A stretch of DNA of 57,590 bases from Burkholderiales bacterium. GTDB lineage: Bacteria; Pseudomonadota; Gammaproteobacteria; Burkholderiales; Burkholderiaceae_C. A program made the translations under genes and the position numbers. A model generated the notes under the pieces. The model was not told where the DNA came from, did no database searches, and saw only the letters and a list, made by a program, of their open reading frames with translations. How positions within the stretch are numbered: position 1 is the first letter of the stretch; each line of letters opens with the position of its first letter. Shown in pieces: positions 1 to 9,800 of the stretch. The stretch lies in NCBI GenBank assembly GCA_025360385.1, contig JANYCG010000295.1, positions 1 to 57,590 of the forward strand. The letters are read 5' to 3'.

Positions 1-2
1 CA

Positions 3-812
3 CCAGCGGTCATAGTAATAAAGGGCAACGCCGCCTGCATCAATGCCATCAAGCAGCGAGGGCGTGTCTTTATGAGCCTGCATTACACGGCCCCGCACTG
101 GCCCTGGGAAACCCGAGACGACGCGGCGCTGGCCGAGGAACTCAAGACCAATCTGTTTCATCTTCATGGTGGCAACATCCATACCTACCACCGCATGATC
201 CACCACATGGACGAAGGCATTGGCAAGCTCATGGCGGCTCTGGCGTCGCAGGGCCTGGCGGACAACACACTGGTCGTCTTCACCAGCGACAACGGTGGCG
301 AGCGTTTCTCGGACAGTTGGCCTTTGGTCGGCGGCAAGATGGACCTGACCGAGGGCGGCATCCGCGTGCCATGGATCGCCCATTGGCCAGCCGTGATTGC
401 CCCCGGCGGCATCACCGAGCAAGCCTGTCTGACCATGGACTGGTCGGCCACGATGATCGACGCGGCCGGCGTCAATCCCGACCCGGCCTATCCGTTGGAC
501 GGCCTGTCGATGTTGCCCGTGCTGCATGATTCAAGCCACCAGTTTGCCCGCCCCCTGCATTGGCGCATGAACCACCGTGGCCAGCGTGCCATGCGGGACG
601 GTGACTGGAAATACCTGCGGGTGGACGGCAACGACTACCTGTTCAACATCCCGGCCGATGAGCGCGAACGCGCCAACCTGGGCAAACATCAGCCCCAACG
701 CCTGGCCGCCATGCGCCAAGCCTGGGAAGCCTGGAACGACACCATGCCGCCGATTCCTGCCGATGCAACAGTCAGCCTGGGTTACAGCGCCAAGGACATG
801 CCACAGAGGTGA
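3..812 (+). CDS. Sulfatase family protein, C-terminal part (5' end outside window)
   Basis: The reading frame is open from the first bases of the window, so the start lies upstream. The visible part holds the second half of an alkaline-phosphatase-superfamily sulfatase: APHWPWE, TLVVFTSDNGGE (the conserved SDNGG metal-site motif), then GGIRVPWIAHWPA and a C-terminal subdomain with DGDWKYLR. The N-terminal metal site and the formylglycine motif (C/SxPxR) are not visible. Sulfatases hydrolyse sulfate esters; the substrate cannot be told. The roughly 23 residues before MSLHYTAPHW match the family less well than what follows, so a sequence error near the edge is possible. Confidence 0.85.
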   Translation, partial: PAVIVIKGNAACINAIKQRGRVFMSLHYTAPHWPWETRDDAALAEELKTNLFHLHGGNIHTYHRMIHHMDEGIGKLMAALASQGLADNTLVVFTSDNGGERFSDSWPLVGGKMDLTEGGIRVPWIAHWPAVIAPGGITEQACLTMDWSATMIDAAGVNPDPAYPLDGLSMLPVLHDSSHQFARPLHWRMNHRGQRAMRDGDWKYLRVDGNDYLFNIPADERERANLGKHQPQRLAAMRQAWEAWNDTMPPIPADATVSLGYSAKDMPQR

Positions 813-858
813 CCCAAAACAGACGTGAAACCATAGCGGACGTTCTCGACTGACCCCT

Positions 859-1923
859 ATGCCATCAAGCACCCGTGCGCTGACCCACGAGCTGCGATTC
901 ACCCACGTGTCCTCGGGCGCACGCATTGCCTGGGCACGCAGCGGCTGTGTGGGCGCTCCGGTGATGCTGCGTGCGGCGCACTGGATGACGCACGTCGACC
1001 ACGACCTGCGGTCGCCGTGGTGGCGGCCACTGATCGAAGAACTCGGCCGACATCTGGAATTGGTACGGTACGACGAGCGTGGTTGCGGCCTGTCCAGCGC
1101 CGACGACGTGCCGCTGGGGCTGGAGGCGTCAGTGGAAGAGCTTGAGGCGGTGACAGAGGCCCATGGCGCGCAAACGTTCGCATTGCTGGGCGTCTCTGGT
1201 GGGGCGGGCGCGGCGGTGGCCTATGCGGCGCACCACCCAGAGCGGGTCTCGCACCTGGTGCTGGTGGCCGGCAGCAACCGCGGCATGCTGCACCGTGACC
1301 CGGCACCCGAGGACCTGGCCTTTCACGAGGCGCAGTTGAAATTGATCGAGCTGGGCTGGGGCCGCAAGGACCCCGGCGTGCAGCACATGTTCACCAGCCG
1401 CTTCATGCCCGGCGCCAGCGCGGAGCAAAGCGCCTTGTTCAACGAACATCAGCGCCTGAGTTGCGATGGTTTGCGGGCCGCGGCCATCGTTCGCGCACGC
1501 GCCGGGCTGGACGTGCGCCCCTTGGCTAGGGCATTGAAAGTGCCCACGCTGGTGTTGCACTGTGAAGGCGACCTGGTCGTGCCACTGGCCTTGGGGCAGG
1601 AATTGGCCGCCAGCATTTCAAGCGCCCGCTTCGAGATCCTGCGTTCGCGCAACCATATCCCGCTGGCACCCGAGCCCGCGTTCGAACGGCTGTGCCAGGT
1701 CATCACTGAATTTGTCGCGCGACCAGCCCCCGCCCCGCACCTTACGCCGCGCGAGCGCGAACTGACTGGCCTGGTCGGACAGGGGCTGGACAACCTGCAG
1801 ATTGCCGCCCGGCTTGGCGTAGCGGACAAGACCGTTCGCAACATGCTGTCGGCCCTGTACACCAAGCTCGGCGTGGAAGGCCGCGCCATGGCAGTTGTCC
1901 GGGCGCGGGACATGGGGCTTTAG
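859..1923 (+). CDS. Alpha/beta hydrolase fused to a C-terminal LuxR-type HTH domain
   Basis: 354 residues. Residues about 10-285 form an alpha/beta hydrolase fold with a complete-looking triad: Ser113 in GVSGGAG, Asp238 in HCEGDLVVP and His266 in RNHIPL. Residues about 291-354 are a LuxR/GerE helix-turn-helix (LTPRERELTGLVGQG, then IAARLGVADKTVRNMLS). Since catalytic residues are kept, the protein may be a regulator that senses or hydrolyses a small ester or lactone-like ligand; this is inference. It follows the sulfatase by 46 bp in the same direction, and another alpha/beta hydrolase lies 124 bp downstream. ATG at 859 is the only start giving a full N-terminus; no strong ribosome binding site is seen. 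Confidence 0.85.
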   Translation: MPSSTRALTHELRFTHVSSGARIAWARSGCVGAPVMLRAAHWMTHVDHDLRSPWWRPLIEELGRHLELVRYDERGCGLSSADDVPLGLEASVEELEAVTEAHGAQTFALLGVSGGAGAAVAYAAHHPERVSHLVLVAGSNRGMLHRDPAPEDLAFHEAQLKLIELGWGRKDPGVQHMFTSRFMPGASAEQSALFNEHQRLSCDGLRAAAIVRARAGLDVRPLARALKVPTLVLHCEGDLVVPLALGQELAASISSARFEILRSRNHIPLAPEPAFERLCQVITEFVARPAPAPHLTPRERELTGLVGQGLDNLQIAARLGVADKTVRNMLSALYTKLGVEGRAMAVVRARDMGL

Positions 1924-2047
1924 CCCGCAATTGCGAATTATGTGTGGGACTTTCCGGGACCGCGGTGCGCCACCCGGGACGCCAGTCCTGTAGCCACTTT
2001 ATCGGCGTGGCTGTCCAATGCTTTCACCACAACACTGAAAGCCCGCC

Positions 2048-2869
2048 ATGTTCATCCAACGCCCCAGCGCTCAATTGCACGCCCTCAGCTTTGGCCAAGG
2101 CCCGCTCACCCTGCTGGCCGTGGGCGGCTGGACTGCCGGGGGTGAAATCTGGCACCCGCTGTTCGGGCATCTGGCACACTGGCGCTGCGTCGGCGTAGAC
2201 CATCGCGGCGCCGGGGCCAGCATGCGCAGCGGCCCGATCACCGTGAACGACATGGCCGATGACCTGCTGGCCGTGGCCGACGCGCTGAATGTGGGCCCTT
2301 GCGTCCTTGCTGCCGAATCAAGCGGTGCTGCCGCAGCCCTGCTCGCCGTGCAACGATCACCGCGACGCTTCATAGGCCAAGTGCTGGTCGGTGCGGCCTG
2401 GCAGCGCACCGAACCGGGTTCGTCTGACAACTTTATTGCCAACCTGCGCCGCGACCATACCGGCGCACTGCGTGGCTTTATCGACAACAGCCTGCCAGAG
2501 ACTGACAGCGTCGAGCTGAAACGCTGGGGCCTGCAGATGTTGATGCGCTCGAGCGTTGAAGATGCGGTGGACCTGCTTCGCAGTCGCGAACAGATCACAC
2601 CAATTGAAGCGCTTGCCGACCAGCTTGGCAACCTGACGCTGCCAACACTGCTGATCCACGGCGACATCGACCGCATCGTGCCGTCGCAGAGTTCACGCCT
2701 GCTGGCAGATTACATCCCCCAAACCGAGCTTCATGTGCTGCCTGGGCTTGGCCATGTGCCCATCGTCACGGCTCCCGCCGAGGTGGCAGCCTTGATAGAC
2801 GACTTTGGCAAGCGCCTGCTGGTGCCAACGCCTATTGCCGCACCACGTCCGCACCCACTGGCGGCTTGA
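2048..2869 (+). CDS. Alpha/beta fold hydrolase
   Basis: 273 residues, cytoplasmic (no signal peptide). Fold signatures are VGGWTAGGEIW near the oxyanion strand, DHRGAGAS, a nucleophile elbow AESSGAA (Ser91, Ala in place of the first Gly of GxSxG), HGDIDRIVPS with the acid near residue 204, and GLGHVPI with the catalytic His near 236. Family knowledge gives a serine hydrolase; the substrate is unknown. It is a second hydrolase beside the LuxR-fused one, so the two may share a regulator. Its last 38 bp overlap the end of lolA on the opposite strand. Confidence 0.8.
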   Translation: MFIQRPSAQLHALSFGQGPLTLLAVGGWTAGGEIWHPLFGHLAHWRCVGVDHRGAGASMRSGPITVNDMADDLLAVADALNVGPCVLAAESSGAAAALLAVQRSPRRFIGQVLVGAAWQRTEPGSSDNFIANLRRDHTGALRGFIDNSLPETDSVELKRWGLQMLMRSSVEDAVDLLRSREQITPIEALADQLGNLTLPTLLIHGDIDRIVPSQSSRLLADYIPQTELHVLPGLGHVPIVTAPAEVAALIDDFGKRLLVPTPIAAPRPHPLAA

Positions 2870-3497
2870 ACTGAAACGTCGCGGCATCCAGGACAGCGTT
2901 CGCGACAAACCCGTTGAAGCTGATGCGAGAGGTCTGGCCAAAGCTGTCCAGAATATCCAGCGCAGCCAGGTTGCCTGCACGAAAACCAATACGCACGGTT
3001 TGCACCTGGCCATCTTTGGTTTTTGGCATCGCTGCAACCCACTGCAGACCGTCTGCGTCGGGCGCGTTGACCAAGGTGAAGTCGGTCTGCAAAGCCTTCA
3101 GGTCGGCAGCCGACGCCACCAATGCGGCAGGCGTTGAGCCCAGCACCTGGGCCTGTTTGCGCGCCGTGACTTGATTCAAATCCACGTCGTACAACCACAG
3201 GGTGTGACCATCCGCCACGATGGTTTGCTCGAAAGGTTTTTTGTAGACAAATTTGAACTGGCCTGGCCGTGCAAATTCAAAAGTGCCACTGGATGTTTTG
3301 ACGCGCGCCACTTGCCCCTCTTTGGCGGGCGGCGTCACAGCCTGGCTGAATTCAGCACGGCCAGTTTTAACGGTTTTGACAAAAATTTCAAGACTATTGA
3401 TGGCATTTTTGTCACTAGTCCCCGTGGATATTACACAGTGTGATATTAATAATATAGCAATTAAAAATCTTGCGGCGTTTTTGGCAGAAAAATTCAT
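2832..3497 (-). CDS. lolA: Outer membrane lipoprotein carrier protein LolA
   Basis: LolA is the periplasmic chaperone that takes lipoproteins from LolCDE to LolB. The 221-residue product has a signal peptide and the LolA body: FVKTVKTGRAEFSQAV, SSGTFEFARPGQFKFVYKKPFEQTIVADG (split as SSGTFEFARPGQF and KPFEQTIVADG), LWLYDVDLNQVT. ATG at 3497 starts 2 nt after the ftsK stop; a TTG at 3503 would add two residues and overlap ftsK by 4 bp. The signal peptide and mature N-terminus (FLIAILLISHCVISTGTSD) are largely encoded by a dispersed DNA repeat at 3411-3460, which is odd. The 3' end overlaps the convergent hydrolase gene. Confidence 0.92.
   Translation of the reverse strand: MNFSAKNAARFLIAILLISHCVISTGTSDKNAINSLEIFVKTVKTGRAEFSQAVTPPAKEGQVARVKTSSGTFEFARPGQFKFVYKKPFEQTIVADGHTLWLYDVDLNQVTARKQAQVLGSTPAALVASAADLKALQTDFTLVNAPDADGLQWVAAMPKTKDGQVQTVRIGFRAGNLAALDILDSFGQTSRISFNGFVANAVLDAATFQFKPPVGADVVRQ
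3411..3460 (-). repeat. Dispersed ATAGC-N16-ACGGGGAC repeat, copy 1 (inside lolA)
   Basis: On the minus strand GCTAT and ATATC flank an AT-rich core, followed after exactly 16 bases by ACGGGGAC and then TAGTGAC. It is in frame within the signal-peptide region of lolA and encodes ISTGTSD at its 3' end. Confidence 0.8.
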
Positions 3498-3499
3498 GC

Positions 3500-5863
3500 T
3501 CAACTTTCAACCCGCGCCGGCACCAGAATGTCACGCTGGCCACTGCTGCTCATGCTGCTCACCAAACCGGCTTTTTCCATGTCTTCCACCAGCCTGGCGG
3601 CCCGGTTGTAGCCGATTTTCAGGTGGCGCTGAACCAGGGATATGCTGGCTTTGCGGTTCTTCAGGACGACCTCAACAGCTTGGTCGTAGAGCGGGTCTTT
3701 TTCGCCGCCGCCACTCGCACCGTCAACGGAGAGTTCGTCTTCACCATCGACCGTGCCGCCTTCAAGCACGCCTTCGATGTAATTGGGCTCACCCTGGCTC
3801 TTGAGGTAGGCGACCACGCGGTGTACTTCCTCGTCGCTCACAAACGCGCCATGCACCCGTATCGGCAATCCGGTGCCACTGGGCATGTAGAGCATGTCGC
3901 CCATGCCCAGCAGCGCCTCGGCGCCCATCTGGTCGAGGATGGTGCGGCTGTCGATTTTGCTGGACACCTGGAAGGCAATGCGGGTCGGAATGTTGGCCTT
4001 GATCAGGCCGGTGATCACGTCCACGCTGGGGCGCTGGGTCGCCAATATCAAGTGAATGCCGGCCGCCCTTGCCTTCTGAGCGAGGCGGGCGATCAACTCT
4101 TCGATTTTTTTGCCCACAACCATCATCAGGTCGGCCAGCTCATCGATCACCACCACGATGTGTGGCAGACGGTCCAGCGGCTCGGGCGCCTCGGGCGTCA
4201 GGCTGAACGGATTGGGCACCAGTTCGCCGCGTGATTTGGCGTCATCCATCTTGACGTTGTAGCCAGCCAGGTTGCGCACGCCCATTTTGCTGAGCAGTTT
4301 GTAGCGGCGTTCCATCTCGGCCACGCACCAGGTCAGGCCATGGGCAGCCTGGCGCATGTCGGTGACCACGGGGGCCAGCAGGTGCGGGATGCCTTCGTAG
4401 ACCGACATTTCCAGCATCTTGGGGTCGATCATCAGGAGCCGCACATCACGCGCCTCGGCCTTGTAGAGCAGGCTCAATATCATGGCGTTGATGCCGACCG
4501 ACTTGCCCGAGCCCGTGGTGCCCGCCACCAGCACGTGCGGCATTTTGGCCAAGTCTGCCACCACCGGGTTGCCAATGATGTCTTTGCCCAGCCCCATGGT
4601 CAGCAGTGACTTGCCATCGTTGTAAATTTGCGAGCCCAAAATTTCGGACAGCTTGATCGACTGCCGCTTGGCATTGGGCAATTCAAGCGCCATGAAATTT
4701 TTGCCTGGGATGGTTTCGACCACGCGGATGGACACCAGGCTCAAAGACCGCGCCAGGTCTTTGGCCAAACCAACAATTTGGGACCCCTTGACGCCAGTGG
4801 CTGGTTCAATTTCATACCGCGTGATGACCGGCCCAGGCTGAGCCAGCACCACCCGCACGTCAACACCAAAATCTTTGAGTTTTTTCTCGATCATGCGGCT
4901 GGTCATCTCCAGCGTCTCGGGCGCGACGGTTTCCTGCCGCAATTGCGCTCCGTCCAGCAAATCAACCTGCGGCAGTTTGCTGTCTGGCATCTCGGCAAAC
5001 AAGGGTTTTTGCCGCTCTTTGGCCACGCGCTCGCTCTTGGGTAAATCCACCAAGACCGGCTCAATCTGGACGGGCAAGGGGTGGTGTGCTGCAATGTCCT
5101 GCCGCTCCTCAACCACAACTTCTTCACGCTCTTTGGCGGCCTGCTGGCCAACCGCCAGGTCTTGCGCGATTTCACGTTTGGCCCGACGCGATTCAAGCTG
5201 CCAGAACAACCAGGCGCCGATGCGTTCTGCCACGTGGCTCCAGGAAAAGCGGAACACCAGCGCCGCGCCCACCACGCCCAGAGAAATGGCGACCAGACCC
5301 GCCCCGGCAAACCCCAGCCATTTCACGCCGACCGAGCCTGCCCAGTAACCCAAAGCGCCACCCGCATGGCCCGGAAGCAAGGTTTCAAGACGGTACAAGC
5401 GGGACCACTCCAACGCCGTGCTGGCAAGCACCAGCAAAGCCAGGCCAATCCAAAACCCCGTCCGGCTGGACGCGATTCGATGCAGGGCACCACCGTCGGC
5501 CTCGTCTTGATTTTGCTGCGGCGCCTGGGGCTCATGGGCACGCATCCAGCGGGCCAGCGCGGCAAGCCAGGTCCGCACACCTGCCGCCACACACCACCAG
5601 ACTGAAAATCCGAATAAAAAGTAGCTCAGATCGGCCAGCCATGCCCCCAACCGCCCGACCCGGTTGACCAGCACGCCAGAGCCTCCGGAGGTTGACCACG
5701 CCGTATCCTGCGCGGAATAGCTGGTCAAGGCCAGCAGCCACAGAGTCAGTAGCACGAAGCCACCCATCAAACCTAGTTCGGTGAGAAAGCGGCCAAAACC
5801 AGTGCGGGGGCGCAAGTCGCCGTTGTTTTGCGAGTTCAGCGTGTTGAGGGAATAGGTCATCAA
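3500..5863 (-). CDS. ftsK: DNA translocase FtsK
   Basis: FtsK pumps chromosomal DNA through the division septum towards dif and activates XerCD. The 787-residue product has an N-terminal membrane domain (segments about 30-50, 80-100, 136-152, 170-205), a short linker, a RecA-like motor with Walker A GTTGSGKS at 448-455 and Walker [12 protein letters not shown] near 570-580, and a winged-helix gamma domain at about 722-785 ([20 protein letters not shown]) that reads KOPS sites. The linker is short compared with E. coli FtsK, as usual for betaproteobacteria. It lies 5 nt after the Crp/Fnr gene and directly before lolA, so the three look cotranscribed. Confidence 0.96.
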   Translation of the reverse strand: MMTYSLNTLNSQNNGDLRPRTGFGRFLTELGLMGGFVLLTLWLLALTSYSAQDTAWSTSGGSGVLVNRVGRLGAWLADLSYFLFGFSVWWCVAAGVRTWLAALARWMRAHEPQAPQQNQDEADGGALHRIASSRTGFWIGLALLVLASTALEWSRLYRLETLLPGHAGGALGYWAGSVGVKWLGFAGAGLVAISLGVVGAALVFRFSWSHVAERIGAWLFWQLESRRAKREIAQDLAVGQQAAKEREEVVVEERQDIAAHHPLPVQIEPVLVDLPKSERVAKERQKPLFAEMPDSKLPQVDLLDGAQLRQETVAPETLEMTSRMIEKKLKDFGVDVRVVLAQPGPVITRYEIEPATGVKGSQIVGLAKDLARSLSLVSIRVVETIPGKNFMALELPNAKRQSIKLSEILGSQIYNDGKSLLTMGLGKDIIGNPVVADLAKMPHVLVAGTTGSGKSVGINAMILSLLYKAEARDVRLLMIDPKMLEMSVYEGIPHLLAPVVTDMRQAAHGLTWCVAEMERRYKLLSKMGVRNLAGYNVKMDDAKSRGELVPNPFSLTPEAPEPLDRLPHIVVVIDELADLMMVVGKKIEELIARLAQKARAAGIHLILATQRPSVDVITGLIKANIPTRIAFQVSSKIDSRTILDQMGAEALLGMGDMLYMPSGTGLPIRVHGAFVSDEEVHRVVAYLKSQGEPNYIEGVLEGGTVDGEDELSVDGASGGGEKDPLYDQAVEVVLKNRKASISLVQRHLKIGYNRAARLVEDMEKAGLVSSMSSSGQRDILVPARVES

Positions 5864-5868
5864 TTCGA

Positions 5869-6537
5869 CTATCTTGGCACCTTGCGCCGCTCTTTGACCC
5901 AGATCGCGCCATCAGGCTGGGTCTCAATGAAACCTTGTTCTTCGAAATCCTTCATCACACGGCTCACCATTTCGCGCGAGGCGCCCACCATTTTGGCGAT
6001 GTCCTGGCGGGAGATTTTTTCACGGATGATTTTGACGTTGTCATGTGCGGGCACCCCGCTTTCCAGCAGCGCGTTGGCCACCCGGCCATAGACACCCAGA
6101 AGCGCTAGGGACTCAATTTTACGGTCCGCGCTGCGCAGGCGCTGCACCAGGCCCTTCATCACGGCATGCATGGTGGAGGAGTTGTCCATCAGGCAGCGGT
6201 TGAAATCCGGACCGCCGAGCACCAGCGCATCGGTCTGCAATTCAGCCTCGACCGTGGCGGAATGCGGCTCATGGTCTATCAGGCTCATTTCCCCGATATA
6301 GTCACCAGGCTGCAAGGTGGCCAAAATGACTTCACGAGCTTTGTGGTCGGTGACCAATACTCTGGCCCGGCCCGCCAGAATGATGTAAAGCGCATCGCAT
6401 TTTTTGCCTTGTTGAACGATCACCTCACCCCGTTTGAAACGCTGCTTGTCCACCGAATTGGCCAATGCCTCAGCCTGCGCTGGCGTCAGCATGGCGAACA
6501 GCGGAACTCTGCGGATCAGGTCAAGATTGGTCAACAT
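5869..6537 (-). CDS. Crp/Fnr family transcriptional regulator
   Basis: A cyclic-nucleotide-binding-like domain ([20 protein letters not shown], then [21 protein letters not shown]) is followed by a Crp-type winged helix near residues 160-222 ([24 protein letters not shown]). No N-terminal cysteine cluster is present, so it is not an oxygen-sensing FNR. The start at [10 protein letters not shown] is preferred because AAGGAG lies just upstream; a GTG at 6558 would add seven residues. It reads away from trxB and probably leads an operon with ftsK and lolA. The effector is unknown. Confidence 0.88.
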   Translation of the reverse strand: MLTNLDLIRRVPLFAMLTPAQAEALANSVDKQRFKRGEVIVQQGKKCDALYIILAGRARVLVTDHKAREVILATLQPGDYIGEMSLIDHEPHSATVEAELQTDALVLGGPDFNRCLMDNSSTMHAVMKGLVQRLRSADRKIESLALLGVYGRVANALLESGVPAHDNVKIIREKISRQDIAKMVGASREMVSRVMKDFEEQGFIETQPDGAIWVKERRKVPR

Positions 6538-6554
6538 GGACACGTGAGGCTCCT

Positions 6555-6567
6555 TCACAAGTTGTGA
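6555..6567. promoter_or_regulatory. Palindrome TCACAAGTTGTGA at the crp-like/trxB divergent promoter
   Basis: TCACAA and TTGTGA form a perfect 6-bp inverted repeat around one G, just upstream of the chosen start of the Crp/Fnr gene. The half-sites resemble Crp-family recognition sequence but in inward-facing order. A role as an autoregulatory operator is a guess. Confidence 0.35.
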
Positions 6568-6575
6568 TCGTTTTT

Positions 6576-6581
6576 TATAAT
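6576..6581 (+). promoter_or_regulatory. Possible -10 box for trxB
   Basis: TATAAT lies about 155 nt before the trxB start, with a weak TTCACA 16 bp upstream. If used it gives trxB a long leader. Only the -10 box is convincing. Confidence 0.35.
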
Positions 6582-6694
6582 CGCGTTGTCTTCAAAAAAA
6601 ACGGGTCGGGGCATTATGGTTGCACATGTTGAATCCCGACGTTCCAACCCAAAATGTACACGGCCTTCAATCTGGCTGGTTTCAACAGCTTTGA

Positions 6695-7687
<993 letters not shown>

Positions 7688-7694
7688 GCGCGGA

Positions 7695-7726
7695 TTGGCA
7701 CAGATTGCCCCCTAAACCGCTATAAT
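7695..7726 (+). promoter_or_regulatory. Promoter for rpmB-rpmG
   Basis: A perfect TATAAT at 7721-7726 is followed by a GC-rich stretch (AGCGGGC), the kind of discriminator found at stringently controlled ribosomal promoters. TTGGCA at 7695-7700 is 20 bp upstream, longer than ideal. The -10 box sits inside a small inverted repeat, CCGCTA-TAA-TAGCGG. Confidence 0.55.
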
Positions 7727-7732
7727 AGCGGG

Positions 7733-7881
7733 CTTGGCTGAAATTTAAAGGCTTCATTCGACTGCGAATTTGGTTTAACAATTCATGCCTTGCATTGGGT
7801 TACCGCCACCCTTCAATTGGCGAGGTGAGGCCGCAGCACGACAAGCTTGCTGGGGCTGTTTAAAAGTATCGGAGTGTCCTC
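7733..7881 (+). other. About 150-nt leader of rpmB
   Basis: Between the predicted transcription start and the rpmB ATG lie about 150 untranslated bases with possible small hairpins (ATTCG-ACTG-CGAAT near 7757). No known ribosomal-protein leader family is recognised. It may be plain leader or a regulatory RNA. Confidence 0.25.
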
Positions 7882-8115
7882 ATGGCACGCGTATGTGAAG
7901 TCACGGGCAAAGGCCCCATGGTCGGGAACAATGTTTCCCATGCCAACAACAAAACCAAACGCCGGTTCCTGCCGAACCTGCAATACCGCCGTTTCTGGGT
8001 TGAGACCGAGAACCGTTGGATCCGTTTGCGCATCAGCAATGCTGGTTTGCGTTTGATTGACAAAAACGGCATTGACGTTGTGCTCGCAGACCTGCGCGCC
8101 CGTGGTCAAGCTTAA
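7882..8115 (+). CDS. rpmB: 50S ribosomal protein L28
   Basis: 77 residues, the standard length. It begins [20 protein letters not shown] and contains the family core [12 protein letters not shown] and [16 protein letters not shown]. The start is preceded by CGGAGTG. It is followed after 16 bp by rpmG, the usual pair. L28 binds 23S rRNA in the large subunit. Confidence 0.97.
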   Translation: MARVCEVTGKGPMVGNNVSHANNKTKRRFLPNLQYRRFWVETENRWIRLRISNAGLRLIDKNGIDVVLADLRARGQA

Positions 8116-8131
8116 TTTTTAAGGAACCATC

Positions 8132-8302
8132 ATGGCAACCAAAGGCGGACGCGAAAAAATCAAACTGGAGTCCACAGCAGGAACCGGGCATTTTTATACA
8201 ACCAGCAAAAACAAGAAAACCACGCCCGAGAAAATGTTGATCAAGAGATTTGATCCCAAGGCTCGCAAACATGTGGACTACAAGGAAATGAAGCTGAAGT
8301 AA
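8132..8302 (+). CDS. rpmG: 50S ribosomal protein L33
   Basis: A 56-residue protein beginning [20 protein letters not shown] and ending [16 protein letters not shown], the typical L33 sequence and length. It lacks the zinc-binding CxxC pairs, so it is the zinc-independent form. AAGGAACC upstream serves as ribosome binding site. It follows rpmB by 16 bp and is closed by a strong terminator. Confidence 0.97.
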   Translation: MATKGGREKIKLESTAGTGHFYTTSKNKKTTPEKMLIKRFDPKARKHVDYKEMKLK

Positions 8303-8314
8303 TTCTGCGACATC

Positions 8315-8346
8315 GTAAAAAAGCCCGCGAATGCGGGCTTTTTTAT
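8315..8346. terminator. Rho-independent terminator, probably bidirectional
   Basis: The 8-bp stem AAGCCCGC/GCGGGCTT with loop GAAT is flanked by an A-run on the left and a T-run on the right. It ends rpmB-rpmG on the plus strand and can also end the desaturase transcript arriving from the other side. Confidence 0.92.
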
Positions 8347-8389
8347 TTGGGCGGCGGGTTCTTTTATACCCGCCGCAACCCTGGCACGC

Positions 8390-9604
8390 TCAGGCTCGTG
8401 CGGCCCGGAGCCTCAAGGAGAACTGCTCCAACGCGGCAATTCCTGAAGCTTCTGCCCGGTGGCACCAGTCTTTCAGTTCGGCGGCCAAATGCTCGCGCGA
8501 GTGGGAGGTGTTCAGCCAAAGCTGGCGCAACTCTTCACGCATGATCACCATCTTGTCAAGTACGGGCGACGCGGCGCGGGTTTGGTCAAGGTGAGCCACA
8601 GCCGACGCAGGGACTTTCTCCGTGTCGCGATGCAACCAGCGTTTGGCCGTTTTCAGCGCAGAGGCATCGGCGCTACGTGCCTTCATGGCCTCAATTTCGT
8701 CATTGAAGGCACGACGCATGTCTTTGGCGTACCCCGCCATGATTTCGTAGCGGTTGGAGATCAAAGCCTCCAGGGTTTTTTCATCAGCGACAGGCCGCAC
8801 ATCTCCAAAGGCAAGCTTTGGCGGGGTTTTCTTGACTTTTGCCAAACCGGCCATCTGCATCAGGCAGATATACATCCAGCCAATGTCAAATTCGTAAGGC
8901 TTGACGGACAGTTTGGCCGACGTCGGATAGGTGTGATGGTTATTGTGCAACTCTTCACCGGCAATGACGATGCCCCATGGCACGAGGTTGGTGCTGGCAT
9001 CGCTGGCTTCAAAATTGCGGTAACCCCAATAGTGGGCCGCGCCGTTGATGATGCCCGCCGCAGTAATGGGCGTCCAGGCCATTTGCATGGCCCAGACAGC
9101 CAGACCCAAAGCGCCAAACAAATACAGGTTAATGATCATCATCACGCCAACACCTTGCCAAGAAAACCGGGTGTACAGGTGGCGTTCGATCCAGTCATCC
9201 GGCGTACCGTGGCCGTAACGCGCCATGGTTTCAAGGTTTTTAGACTCCACCCGGTACAACTCGGCACCCTGGAACAGCACTTTTTTGATGCCGTAAACGT
9301 GGGGGCTGTGCGGGTCTTCAGCACCTTCGCACTTTGCATGGTGTTTGCGGTGGATGGAGGCCCACTCTTTGGTGACTTGACCGGTGGTCAGCCAAAGCCA
9401 GAAGCGGAAGAAATGGGCTGCAATCGGGTGCAAGTCCAGCGCCCGGTGCGCTTGGTGGCGATGCAGATAGACCGTGACGCTGATCATCGTGACGTGGGTC
9501 ATGGCCAAGGTGAACAGCAAGACCTGCCACCAAGCCAAATTCCATGCGCCATGGGCCAGCCATTCAATGGCAGCGTTTAAAACAGTCCAGTCGGGTAAGA
9601 ACAT
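8390..9604 (-). CDS. Membrane acyl-CoA/acyl-lipid fatty acid desaturase
   Basis: The three histidine boxes of integral-membrane di-iron desaturases are present: HRHQAHR near residue 48, HRKHH near 88 and HNNHH near 220. Hydrophobic segments surround them (for example WWQVLLFTLAMTHVTMISV and GVGVMMIINLYLFGALGLAV). The protein probably introduces a delta-9 double bond into membrane fatty acids. An upstream ATG at 9664 is open, but the one at 9604 (MFLPDW) has a purine-rich GAAAGAGA before it and fits the family N-terminus. The C-terminal 130 or so residues are charged and probably cytoplasmic. Confidence 0.9.
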   Translation of the reverse strand: MFLPDWTVLNAAIEWLAHGAWNLAWWQVLLFTLAMTHVTMISVTVYLHRHQAHRALDLHPIAAHFFRFWLWLTTGQVTKEWASIHRKHHAKCEGAEDPHSPHVYGIKKVLFQGAELYRVESKNLETMARYGHGTPDDWIERHLYTRFSWQGVGVMMIINLYLFGALGLAVWAMQMAWTPITAAGIINGAAHYWGYRNFEASDASTNLVPWGIVIAGEELHNNHHTYPTSAKLSVKPYEFDIGWMYICLMQMAGLAKVKKTPPKLAFGDVRPVADEKTLEALISNRYEIMAGYAKDMRRAFNDEIEAMKARSADASALKTAKRWLHRDTEKVPASAVAHLDQTRAASPVLDKMVIMREELRQLWLNTSHSREHLAAELKDWCHRAEASGIAALEQFSLRLRAARA

Positions 9605-9800
9605 AAAAGTATGGTCTCTTTCGCTTAGGTTAATAATAATTTTCAAAGGCGCGAGCGTCAGCAACCACGGCCTCAGCGCCAGAATTTTACGAGAATTGGC
9701 ATTCCCTGGCTAGCAAAATAGTCGAGGAATGTGGAGTAAACCGCAAAGTTCGTCGAAAACGCTCACTTTTTGCCAAAAGCTCTCAAAATTCTACAAAAAT

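Noticed and set aside
3470-4234. 254-residue plus-strand ORF over the 3' half of ftsK
   Set aside because: It is antisense to a complete, conserved ftsK and has no family features; it results from GC codon bias.
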